Assembly: GCF_014697195.1 (NCBI RefSeq)
Contig: NZ_JACJRJ010000035.1
Location: forward strand, 1 to 64,000
Length of the DNA stretch: 64,000 nt
Direction: 5' to 3'
Origin: Cylindrospermum sp. FACHB-282
Lineage (GTDB): Bacteria; Cyanobacteriota; Cyanobacteriia; Cyanobacteriales; Nostocaceae
Positions 32,657-41,242 of this stretch are shown one piece after another (the stretch's first letter is position 1; each line of letters opens with the position of its first letter). Position numbers and translations under genes: made by a program. The notes beneath the pieces are model-generated. The model was not told where the DNA came from, searched no databases, and saw nothing but the letters and a program-made list of their open reading frames with translations.

Positions 32657-32876
32657 CTCATAAAAGATAATCTAAAGTTGATTTTGTGTGGTAAAAAAAA
32701 GCGATCGCCTACAGCGGGCGTTTCGCCATCGCTCTCCCCAATCTACCCCAAGAGATCGCACTTCTGTAAATAAATCAACTTCCTATAAATAAACAGCGAT
32801 CGCACTCCTGTAAATAAATCAAAAGCGATCGCCTAATTTTAGACCCTTACCTATCTGCACCAAATTCCATTGTAAT

Positions 32877-33443
32877 TTACTTGCATGGTTCGTCTGGATG
32901 AACTGGTGGTTCGACTGCTGGTTCGTCTGGATGAACTGGTAGTTCGACTGCTGGTTCGTCTGGAGGAACTGGTAGTTCGACTGCTGGTTCGTCTGGAGGA
33001 ACTGGTAGTTCGACTGCTGGTTCGTCTGGAGGAGTAGTAATAGATGATAAGGTTACGGTTACCTTTACTGAAGAAGGTCTCGTAACAGAATCATTTCTCA
33101 AAACTGCGGCAGTAGCGCCAATAGTTTCATAAATCTGCTCAGTAATTTCACCAGGCTGTAGGTTTACTTCTGCTGGTTGTTGTACTTGAGATCCAATTGT
33201 GACCGCAACTTGCGCTGTTTGTCTAGCGGTTATGTTCTGAAAAGTAACATTAAGATTCGACAGAGGTTTAAAAAACAAGTCTAATTCGTCATGGGCTTCA
33301 AGAATTTTTACACAATCCTCAACCGCAGAAAGATGACAGGTTAAAATATTTGCACTCGCAGTATTTACTACAAAACCAAAAGCCACTACAAAGGCAAACA
33401 TTAGTGTTGTCAAAAAGCTAATTGCACGTTTCATCTTCAACAA
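32877..33443 (-). CDS. small secreted protein with C-terminal PPDEPAVELPV repeats
   Basis: Signal-like N-terminus (FVVAFGFVVNTASA); paralogous to 33796-34191; 11-aa repeat tail. Confidence 0.75.
   Translation of the reverse strand: MLKMKRAISFLTTLMFAFVVAFGFVVNTASANILTCHLSAVEDCVKILEAHDELDLFFKPLSNLNVTFQNITARQTAQVAVTIGSQVQQPAEVNLQPGEITEQIYETIGATAAVLRNDSVTRPSSVKVTVTLSSITTPPDEPAVELPVPPDEPAVELPVPPDEPAVELPVHPDEPAVEPPVHPDEPCK
32887..33032 (-). repeat. 33-bp in-frame tandem repeat (4 units plus partial)
   Basis: GGTTCGTCTGGAGGAACTGGTAGTTCGACTGCT units encoding PPDEPAVELPV. Confidence 0.9.
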
Positions 33444-33640
33444 CTCTGATTTTGATTAAATTAACAAATGCTCATCGCAGACTTAATGAACTACCTCTAG
33501 TTCAGGGGAAGTCAGCTAGAGGTTTCTACATTCTCTAGCGTATTTTTAGCATCCGCGATACGTTCAAAGGATTGGAAAAATAAAATCCTCTGCACTTTTG
33601 AAAACAAATTAGCGATGAGCTAAAGAAGACCCAACCAAAT

Positions 33641-33732
33641 AAAATGCCCAGCCGTTTCAATGATATTGTTGGCATTACCATAGTATTTTGGCGCTTTCGC
33701 GCGAAGGTCGAAAGCACAGGCTGGGCATTTTA
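33641..33732. repeat. element bounded by a 14-bp perfect inverted repeat
   Basis: TAAAATGCCCAGCC ... GGCTGGGCATTTTA. Confidence 0.75.
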
Positions 33733-33795
33733 TTTCTTGTAGATGCCTAATAACATTTGTGACCTTGAATTAAGCATCTTCAACGTAAATAGTAT

Positions 33796-34191
33796 CTAAA
33801 TTGATCCAACTATGCTTAACCTTACTGGAGAAGGTGTTACAGCACTATTATTGACGAAAACTGCGGCAGTAGAGCCAATAGTTGGATAATTCCGAGCAGT
33901 AATTCCACCGGGCTGTATGTTTACCGGTGGTTGTACTTGAGATCCAATTGTTGGTGTAACCTGCACTGTTTGTCTAGCGGTCTGGCTCTGAAAAGTAACA
34001 TCAAGATTCGACAGAGAGTTAAAAAACAAGTCTAATTCGTCATGGGCGTCAAGAACTTGTATACAAGGCTGAGTCTGAGAAAGCCTACAGGTGAAAATTT
34101 CTGCACTCGCAGTATTTACTACAAAACCAAAAGCTACAACAAAGGTCAACATTAGTGTCGCCAAAAAGCTAATTGCACGTTTCATGTTCAA
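33796..34191 (-). CDS. small secreted protein, paralog of 32877-33443
   Basis: MKRAISFLATLMLTFVVAFGFVVNTASA; shared DELDLFF..LSNL(D/N)VTFQ..TARQT and G(S/A)TAAV blocks. Confidence 0.75.
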   Translation of the reverse strand: MNMKRAISFLATLMLTFVVAFGFVVNTASAEIFTCRLSQTQPCIQVLDAHDELDLFFNSLSNLDVTFQSQTARQTVQVTPTIGSQVQPPVNIQPGGITARNYPTIGSTAAVFVNNSAVTPSPVRLSIVGSI

Positions 34192-34304
34192 AAATCCTTA
34201 ATGAGTTTTTAGTGGTTTTTCTTCCCACACTTTTTAAACGTTTCCCAACCCCCATTTGTGAATTTTTCGAGTTACAGGCAAATTTTCTCCCCAAAAATTC
34301 ACCC

Positions 34305-34389
34305 TCAACACCCATAACCCTTCCTCACCATACCTTTCAGGCTCTGCAAACTCTTATAGACTTCTCCACGAACCGGATACAATAGCTGA
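34305..34389 (-). pseudogene. 3' remnant of a second TPR gene (paralog of 37227-38846)
   Basis: Minus-strand LLYPVRGEVYKSLQSLKGMVRKGYGC* aligns with LLYPARGEVEKNLQQMKSKRGKSYRG* of the intact gene. Confidence 0.75.
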
Positions 34390-34513
34390 TCGCCCTTCTC
34401 CCTACAAAAAAGGCGATCGCTATAAAGCGGTCATTTCACCGTCGCAATCCTGTAAATAAATGGAATGTGAGATATAATGAATTTGTCACTGAATCAGTCT
34501 ATATTAACTTGCT

Positions 34514-34780
34514 ATGGATTCTTTAAACCTACGCAAAAAAGTTATTACAGAAATAAATCTTGTCCCACCAGATAAATTAGAAGAATTATATAACTTTATT
34601 CATTATTTTCGATTAGGTATAGAAGTATCTCAACCTTCACTTAACAAAAATATGCAGTTTGCTGGCTGTTGGAATGATATGTCAGATGAAGGATTTGCGA
34701 ATTTCAATGAAGAAATAATCACACGCCGCCAGCAAGCATTTTTAGGAAGAAGAAGAAGTGATGAAGCCAGCCTTGATTGA
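34514..34780 (+). CDS. VapB-type antitoxin (DUF2281-like)
   Basis: LRKKVITEINLVPPDKLEELYNFIHYF...FAGCWNDMSDEGFANFNEEIITRRQQAF; overlaps downstream PIN-domain ORF. Confidence 0.75.
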   Translation: MDSLNLRKKVITEINLVPPDKLEELYNFIHYFRLGIEVSQPSLNKNMQFAGCWNDMSDEGFANFNEEIITRRQQAFLGRRRSDEASLD

Positions 34781-35165
34781 CACAAACATTTAATCCTTTT
34801 TCTTCCGAAATCATAGTTTAGTTGTTGAGCGTTTTCAGACCTATCTGAAAGAGCATGACAAAATTAACATTAGCATCATCACTTATTATGAAATTGTCAG
34901 TGGATTAAAACATCGTGACGCGCAAAAACAACTTATATCTTTTTTAGAATTTGTTTCATACAATACGGTTTTACCTCTAACTACAAGCTCTGCCACAATT
35001 TCTGCTGATATTTATGCCAATTTAAGAAATAAAGGAACGCCAATTGATGATATTGATATTCTGATAGCAGGAATTGCCATAGCCAACGATTTGATTATTG
35101 TCACAAATAATATCAGAGATTTTGGAAAAATAGAAAACTTAGAAATTCAAGATTGGAGTAAGTAG
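34761..35165 (+). pseudogene. VapC-type PIN-domain toxin with in-frame TAA at codon 11
   Basis: MKPALIDTNI*SFFFRNHSLVVERFQTYL...YYEIVSGLKHRD...GTPIDDIDILIAGIAIANDLIIVTNNIRDFGKIENLEIQDWSK*; the rest of the 135-codon frame is open. Confidence 0.85.
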
Positions 35166-35480
35166 TAACCGTTCAGGGGGTGAGCAAAAAGTTGCTATAT
35201 ATGAAATTCAACGAAATCAATACAATAACCAGTAGAGATTTGATTTTTTAAAAGTTATTTTGAATAAGCAAAATTGCTATACTGATCTGTGAAATGGTTT
35301 TTTTGGCATTTTGGTCACGATTAGCTCATAGCATAAATCACTTCTAATCCTTGCTATACAAGCACTTTAGGCATTTAGAGGAATATTCTACCCCCGTGAA
35401 CGATTACCCCCACTAGCTATTGTATAAACTTAATTATCATCAAACGATGATGTCTATCTGAATTAATTTACATTATGATT

Positions 35481-36479
35481 TCAATTCATCGTCAATTCAT
35501 AAGACCAAATGATTGAGCTACCAGATTGTTCCATAAAAGCTCTAACACTAAAAGGCTCATTTTTGGCAAATTTATCATCATGGTTAGACATCTTGTCCCA
35601 AGCTTTTTTTGCAGGATTAGGACCAGATTGACTTATTACTCCGATATCAATCTTTCTTTCCCCAGGAGGCCATGAAGCTGAAAATTGTACAAATTTTCCA
35701 GTCTTTCCAATTTCATAGTTAGAAGCAAAGGAAAATAGACCTTCCTTTTGTATAATTCCACTTCCAGGAAATTTGGCACCTTCTGAAAATTGCCGACCAG
35801 CTATGCTAAATGGCTCAATTCCGTCAATAGGCCAGTTTGCCCAGTAATTGTAAGCACCTACGCGGAAAAGAGTATACGGAGTTTTATTTACTACCTGAAT
35901 AACAAATTTTTGTGAGTATTTTAATTGGTCTAATATTTTGTTTACAGGTGTATTGGCATCAGTAGCAACGTTAAAGTTATCACCTACGGCTGTCGGACTG
36001 TTTGAGAAGCCTTGAGAGACAATTAAAAATGTAACTTTTGGATCTGAGTCGCTAATATTTTGTACTGTGGCTCTATCACCACCAGAATAATTCCTTTCTA
36101 CTCCTTTAATATAATTAGGAGGTAGCATCACAATTTCTTTGCTTTGGTTGCCGTCTTTTTTAGATAATAGAAAAGCGACTTTTGCCTCAAAGTCATCGCT
36201 CTGATTCTGAAACTGTACAATAGTTGGACCTTCAGAGGTTTGGTCAATGTAATATGTGTAATCCTTGGAAAGAATTGCAGGGAGATTTTTGACCATCTGC
36301 ACCTGCTTTGGTAATTGAGCTAAAGCAGGACTTACTATACTACACAAGGCAACTATTACTGAAAGTATGCAAGACGCTAAAAAACGAAATAAGCGATTCA
36401 TTATAAGCGATTCATTACTACACAAGGCAACTATTACTGAAAGTATGCAAGACGCTAAAAAACGAAATAAGCGATTCAT
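35481..36479 (-). CDS. secreted hypothetical protein with duplicated signal peptide
   Basis: MNRLFRFLASCILSVIVALCSNESLIMNRLFRFLASCILSVIVALCSIVSPALAQ. Confidence 0.75.
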   Translation of the reverse strand: MNRLFRFLASCILSVIVALCSNESLIMNRLFRFLASCILSVIVALCSIVSPALAQLPKQVQMVKNLPAILSKDYTYYIDQTSEGPTIVQFQNQSDDFEAKVAFLLSKKDGNQSKEIVMLPPNYIKGVERNYSGGDRATVQNISDSDPKVTFLIVSQGFSNSPTAVGDNFNVATDANTPVNKILDQLKYSQKFVIQVVNKTPYTLFRVGAYNYWANWPIDGIEPFSIAGRQFSEGAKFPGSGIIQKEGLFSFASNYEIGKTGKFVQFSASWPPGERKIDIGVISQSGPNPAKKAWDKMSNHDDKFAKNEPFSVRAFMEQSGSSIIWSYELTMN

Positions 36480-36494
36480 TATAAGCGATTCATT
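36339..36494 (-). repeat. 78-bp direct tandem duplication across the 5' end of the gene
   Basis: ACTACACAAGGCAACTATTACTGAAAG... repeated at 36339 and 36417. Confidence 0.92.
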
Positions 36495-36629
36495 GATTTC
36501 CTTGATTTGAGTGAATTATATTGTCAGCAGTAAACAGGCGCGTTAACTAAGTAACACGCCCACAAAAATAGGTTATCAAACTACTAAATTATGAGGTTAA
36601 GATATGGAAATAGTCAAAACATCTTAGCC

Positions 36630-37046
36630 TTAAGCCCTTGTAAATTTGGCAATTATTGGTGCATTCTCACTTCGGTTTCTTACTACCACCCTAGTACTAC
36701 CAAACGTTTCGTCCAAGTATTGTCTTTCTGTGTTTGCTGGTACTTGTACTACCTTGGAAAGATTCTGCCATGCAAAGAATATGTTAGCCTTGTAATCCTG
36801 ACTTTGGTTTGTAAATTCAATAGAGGTTGGTAGATCCGTACCCTTAAATCTGTATTCAACATTGGCACAAAGCCATAATGGATAATTCGGTTGGATTTCT
36901 ATCACACTACCAGGTTGGCCACAAACTGGCCTAGAGCCTTGCGCGTGTGCAACATTATTCATACCACCAAATCCAAATAATGTTACAGTGACGGCTAAAA
37001 TGCAGCATACCATTGCACGTATTACGTTCTTCATTTTGTTCCTCAA
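36630..37046 (-). CDS. small secreted beta-rich protein
   Basis: 138 aa, signal peptide ending NNVAHAQ; SIEFTNQSQDYKANIFFAW...VVVRNRSENAPI resembles the N-terminal half of 35481-36479. Confidence 0.7.
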   Translation of the reverse strand: MRNKMKNVIRAMVCCILAVTVTLFGFGGMNNVAHAQGSRPVCGQPGSVIEIQPNYPLWLCANVEYRFKGTDLPTSIEFTNQSQDYKANIFFAWQNLSKVVQVPANTERQYLDETFGSTRVVVRNRSENAPIIAKFTRA

Positions 37047-37226
37047 TTTTTGTGTCTGTTTATTTTGTGTTTTACTGAGGCTTAACTAGATATCTCACAG
37101 GTGAAATCATCTAATTTTGCTCTGACGGAATTGTGGTTTTTTTTTCCCACATCTTTTAAACGTTTCCCCACCCCCATTTGTGAATTTTTCGAGTTACGAG
37201 CAAATTTTCTCCCCAAAAAATCACTC

Positions 37227-38846
37227 TCAACCTCTATAACTCTTACCCCGCTTACTTTTCATCTGTTGCAAATTCTTCTCAACCTCCCCACGAGCCGGAT
37301 ACAACAACTGCTGACTTAAAGCTGTTTCATAAGCCTGTATCGCTCCTGACTTATCCCCTAACCCTAGTAAGGCTCTCCCTAACCAGTAATTAGCTGTAGC
37401 TGGGTTAAACGCCTTTAATTTCTGACTTCCTTCACAAGCTGCTTCCCACCAGCGCTTACTAGCCTTGGCATCCTTTATCACTTGGTAGTTTTCTCCTAGC
37501 CACACCGCAGCTGGTACAGATTGCAGATAAGCTCCTGGTGGTAAAAGCTCCCATCCTTTCTGTAAAGCTTCTATTGCTTCCTGATGTTTAAGAGCCAAAG
37601 CCAACACCCGCCCGTGACGCAACCAAGCATCAGCTAACTGGGGCTGTAGTTGTGTTCCCTGTTCCGAAACACTACAGCCTCGTTCAAACTCTTCAAAATG
37701 TTCTACCAACACCCGCCCCGCAGTTGCAAAAATACTCCAGCGTTCAGGAAACTGCTTCAACATCTCCTCTACCAAAGGACGCAATTCCTCCAACCTTGTC
37801 GCCAGCGGTAAAATTTCACACAACGCCCGAAAGATTTCACAATCATGGGGATATAGATGATAAGCTTTCCCCATCATCTGTGCCGCTTTCTGATATTCCC
37901 CTGTGTGGAATAAGCACCGTCCGTAGTAATACCAGCCATAAGGATGCTGGGGATGTTCTGCGGTAAACTCTGCTAACACCTCCACACCTTGCGCCCAATC
38001 CCCACGGAGAATGTGATAATATGCCAGGGAATTGTGAGCCTCAACCCCATGAGGAGCCTGTTGCAGTGCAGAGATAATCATTTTTTTAGTCAGCTTCCCC
38101 TCCTGACCAGATACCAATCTCATCTGACACTTCGGCAAGCTCAGTGCGGTGCAACGCTGGTCAATTTGTCGTTGCAGTACCCGGAAATCATCTCCAGCTA
38201 AGGCTATAACCCTGCTCAACCGCTCTCTAGCTGTTTGAATATCCCCCACCGCCATCAGCGCATCATAGCTGTAAATCAAGGCCACAACATCATCTGGGTT
38301 GATTGACAAAACCTGCTCCAAGGCGCTGAGACTACCAAGAGGATTTTCTCTCGACTGATGCACCTGTGCCAAAGCCATCCAGTGAACTACTTTGTCAGGT
38401 TCTAAAGCTGCTGCTAAATTAAATGCAATGATTGCCTTCTGACTCTCACCTCTGCAAACTGCAATCAATCCATTTATATGATTCTGAGTCCCTTCATTTT
38501 CAGATAACAATAAGGATTTTTGATATATTTCTAGAGCCTCTTTTTCTAATCCCATCAGGTGCAAGATTTTTGCCAGTTGCAGCTGCACATCAATTAATTG
38601 AGGTTGTCGTGAAATCACTTGACGATATTCTGCAACTGCTTGTTGCCAGTTGCCCATTTCGTAATGCAAATCAGCCAGTTCTAATCTTTTTTTCCATCCT
38701 TGGGGATATTTTTGGACATACTTACTTAAGGTGATGAGTTTCTGCTGTTGTCTAGCTGGCTTTTCTTCTACAACCAAGTGAGCATTCATCTCCAGCCCAG
38801 AGAATTGGGTGAACTGTACCAATGATGTGGCAATGTTTGCAGACAT
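37227..38846 (-). CDS. tetratricopeptide-repeat protein
   Basis: Multiple TPR motifs (WKKRLELADLHYEMGNWQQAVAEYRQVISRQP; YGWYYYGRCLFHTGEYQKAAQMMGKAYHLYP); overlaps sigma-factor ORF by ~60 bp. Confidence 0.85.
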   Translation of the reverse strand: MSANIATSLVQFTQFSGLEMNAHLVVEEKPARQQQKLITLSKYVQKYPQGWKKRLELADLHYEMGNWQQAVAEYRQVISRQPQLIDVQLQLAKILHLMGLEKEALEIYQKSLLLSENEGTQNHINGLIAVCRGESQKAIIAFNLAAALEPDKVVHWMALAQVHQSRENPLGSLSALEQVLSINPDDVVALIYSYDALMAVGDIQTARERLSRVIALAGDDFRVLQRQIDQRCTALSLPKCQMRLVSGQEGKLTKKMIISALQQAPHGVEAHNSLAYYHILRGDWAQGVEVLAEFTAEHPQHPYGWYYYGRCLFHTGEYQKAAQMMGKAYHLYPHDCEIFRALCEILPLATRLEELRPLVEEMLKQFPERWSIFATAGRVLVEHFEEFERGCSVSEQGTQLQPQLADAWLRHGRVLALALKHQEAIEALQKGWELLPPGAYLQSVPAAVWLGENYQVIKDAKASKRWWEAACEGSQKLKAFNPATANYWLGRALLGLGDKSGAIQAYETALSQQLLYPARGEVEKNLQQMKSKRGKSYRG

Positions 38847-39697
38847 ATTACGGTTACTTTATAGTTAATTTCTTCGTGCTGGCTTTTTGTTGTTATTGGC
38901 GATTCCCAATTACACAGCACTGCACCGCACTGAGCTTGTCGTTCGCGTAGCGTCCCGGAGGGAAGTGTTTCATCAGATTGAACCTCTTCCACCATCGGAA
39001 TTACCTTTTTTAAGGATGGTGAGAGAGAATCTAGACAAGTGTTATCTTCCCCTGCAAGATACTTCTTTAACTGCTTTTGCAGAATCTTTCGCGCTTCTTG
39101 AATGCATTTGCGAATATTCTCTTCAGAGAGGGCCAGTTGTTTGGCGACATCTTGATAGGATTTTTCTTGGCAGCACCGTAAAATAAAAGGATGACGCAGT
39201 CTGTCAGGTAAAGATTCAATTCTATGGTGGAGATATGCTCGCATCTCCCAATTCAAAATATTGGCTTCAGGAAATCCTACGTTAGAAGCAAATGCTGGAT
39301 GCTCGGCAAATTTAATATCGTCAATGTTTTCAATTATTGTGGCTTCTTGTTTGCGTTTTCGATGCACATCCATGCAGAAGTTATGGATGATTCGAGCTAA
39401 CCACGCTTTAGGATATATAATTTTATTTGCAGATTTTGTCCATTCATTCCAAGCTTTGAGCATTGCCTGATTTAGTGCATCTTCGGCATCATGAGAATTA
39501 CCTCCCATCCACTGTAGGCAACATTTGTAAAAATCATCTTGAGATGATTCCCATAATTGCCAAAAATCCTGACAATTATTTTGAGATAAAGCTCTGAATT
39601 GGATTTGCTCTGGCAAGATATTCCTGATTTCCAGCCCTGATAAGCAGAACAAGAGTTCTTGTTCTGGGTTCACTTGTATATGTGAATTCCTGTTCAT
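38786..39697 (-). CDS. sigma-70 family (ECF-like) RNA polymerase sigma factor
   Basis: Region 2-like (DAEDALNQAMLKAWNEW..KIIYPKAWLARIIHNFCMDVHRKRK) and region 4-like (LPDRLRHPFILRCCQEKSYQDVAKQLALSEENIRKCIQEARK). Confidence 0.85.
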   Translation of the reverse strand: MNRNSHIQVNPEQELLFCLSGLEIRNILPEQIQFRALSQNNCQDFWQLWESSQDDFYKCCLQWMGGNSHDAEDALNQAMLKAWNEWTKSANKIIYPKAWLARIIHNFCMDVHRKRKQEATIIENIDDIKFAEHPAFASNVGFPEANILNWEMRAYLHHRIESLPDRLRHPFILRCCQEKSYQDVAKQLALSEENIRKCIQEARKILQKQLKKYLAGEDNTCLDSLSPSLKKVIPMVEEVQSDETLPSGTLRERQAQCGAVLCNWESPITTKSQHEEINYKVTVICLQTLPHHWYSSPNSLGWR

Positions 39698-39834
39698 TAT
39701 TTAAAACATGAGGGATGATGCACTGTACAAAAGACTGGAAGATTGCGGATATATGTAATATCTGTTTTGAATGATACCTAGCTTGTCAATTCAATAGTTC
39801 AGTTAAATTTAGGACTTTAAAAATCAGCCAATTG

Positions 39835-39876
39835 AGTTAAATTCAGTTAAATTCAGTTAAATTCAGGTATTCAATA
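39835..39876. repeat. 10-bp tandem repeat (GTTAAATTCA x4)
   Basis: gttaaattcagttaaattcagttaaattcagttaaattca. Confidence 0.85.
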
Positions 39877-40213
39877 ACCTAGGAGTATGTAACAATTAAT
39901 ACTTATAGCTCAGAAAGCGGTTAGAAACCGCAACTACACAGACAAAACCCACCTGCGTGGGTTTCAAACAGATACTTTTTCCTTAGTCCACCTTCGCGTA
40001 GCGTTTGGAAGGAAAGGTGGACTATCCCTAGGGGACGCTACGCGAAGGTTTGTGTAGCCGCGATTTCTAATCGCTATTTTTTAATTGAAAAAAATTCTTA
40101 AAGGGAATTTATGTGTAGTTATCGTTGAGAAGTTAAAATATTTTTTGATAAAACCAGAATATAATATCTCAAAAGACTAGTTCGTAAGGAACTATTGCTG
40201 GCAAATTGTGCGA

Positions 40214-40328
40214 TATAGCGATTAAGAGTTACGTGAGGTACAGATAATATTTTGAAACGCAAAGGGACGCAAAGTAAAGCGCAGAGGTACGCAGAGATTT
40301 GTACCTCAGCAGACTAGGAAACGCTATA
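40214..40328. repeat. 115-bp MITE-like element, copy B (inverted relative to 21986-22100)
   Basis: 114/115 identity to the reverse complement of copy A; TATAGCG/CGCTATA ends. Confidence 0.85.
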
Positions 40329-40403
40329 CAGCGGTGAAAATATGACTTAACCAGAATTTTATAAAGCTTGGCATCAGCAAGAAGTAATAGAAGCTAGCAA
40401 CTA

Positions 40404-40502
40404 TAGCAATCCTATTTGATTTGTGAACATAAAGTGAGTCAGATACCCGACTTCTCTAAGAAGTCGGGTATCTTTGTGTTCACAAATGATTTAGGACTGC
40501 TA
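40404..40502. repeat. long imperfect palindrome, MITE-like or terminator-like
   Basis: Core AGATACCCGACTTCT-CTA-AGAAGTCGGGTATCT (40441-40473) with outer complementary arms TAGCAATCCTA..ATTTGTGAAC / GTTCACAAAT..TAGGACTGCTA. Confidence 0.75.
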
Positions 40503-40556
40503 TATTGATATAATAAAAAATTATCAAAACCAAAATAAATCATTTAACCAAAAACC

Positions 40557-41168
40557 ATGATTACCGAATTAGCAAACCTCAAACAAGAACTAATTTCTAT
40601 TTCCCAATCTACCAATCTTGGCTTTAACATCACTCCCGCAACTAAGGAGCAAATCGAAACATTAGCCGCATCTCTTGAACCCCTAAATCCCACCGCTGAA
40701 CCGACGAATCATATCGAATTGATTCAAGGAAGATGGCGGCTTTTGTACAGTACATTTAACTTAGAACAAGAAACCACTCTGCAACGTCTTTCTTTTGGTA
40801 AACTGCCGGATGTCAAAGTTAATGTAACTGGAATATTTCAAGAAATTTATCTTGATGGTCAGCAGTACATTAACCTGATTGAATTTACCGGAGTTTCTGG
40901 TGTTCAAGGTGTTGGTTTAGTTAGGGGACGCTACACTGTAGAAGATGAGAAACGCTTGAATATTGAGTTTGTGGAAACTTCTGTTAAAAGTGCAAATAAT
41001 GATTTGAGTGATGCCGCTTTTCGTGAGGCTTTAGGAGTAGATAATGATTCACCTCTGGAAGCGACACTCTCATTTAGTGGCTGGTCAGATATTACCTATT
41101 TGGATGAAAATTTCCGCCTGATGCGTGGTAATCAGCAAAATTTATATGTGCTGCTGCGAGATGAGTAA
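40557..41168 (+). CDS. PAP/fibrillin (plastid lipid-associated protein) family
   Basis: IQGRWRLLYSTFNLEQETTLQRLSF...RLMRGNQQNLYVLLRD. Confidence 0.85.
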   Translation: MITELANLKQELISISQSTNLGFNITPATKEQIETLAASLEPLNPTAEPTNHIELIQGRWRLLYSTFNLEQETTLQRLSFGKLPDVKVNVTGIFQEIYLDGQQYINLIEFTGVSGVQGVGLVRGRYTVEDEKRLNIEFVETSVKSANNDLSDAAFREALGVDNDSPLEATLSFSGWSDITYLDENFRLMRGNQQNLYVLLRDE

Positions 41169-41242
41169 TATCACAAAAAGATCCCCCCAAATCGCCCAAG
41201 GGGATTATTTTCCTCATTAAATTAAGTCAACTTTAAAATCTC

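Noticed and set aside
32690-32835. Cluster of GCGATCGC motifs with CTGTAAATAAATCAA repeats, considered as CRISPR-like
   Set aside because: Spacing and repeats are irregular; this is HIP1 octamers plus short intergenic repeats, not a CRISPR array.
34173-34385. 70-aa plus-strand ORF
   Set aside because: Antisense to the TPR remnant and the shared non-coding block; not supported as a gene.
39900-40090. Stretch considered as a possible tRNA or structured RNA (AGAAACCGC...GCGGTTT-like arms)
   Set aside because: Matches dispersed palindromic repeats (GGACGCTACGCGAAGG type); no tRNA T-loop GTTCGA-type signature found.
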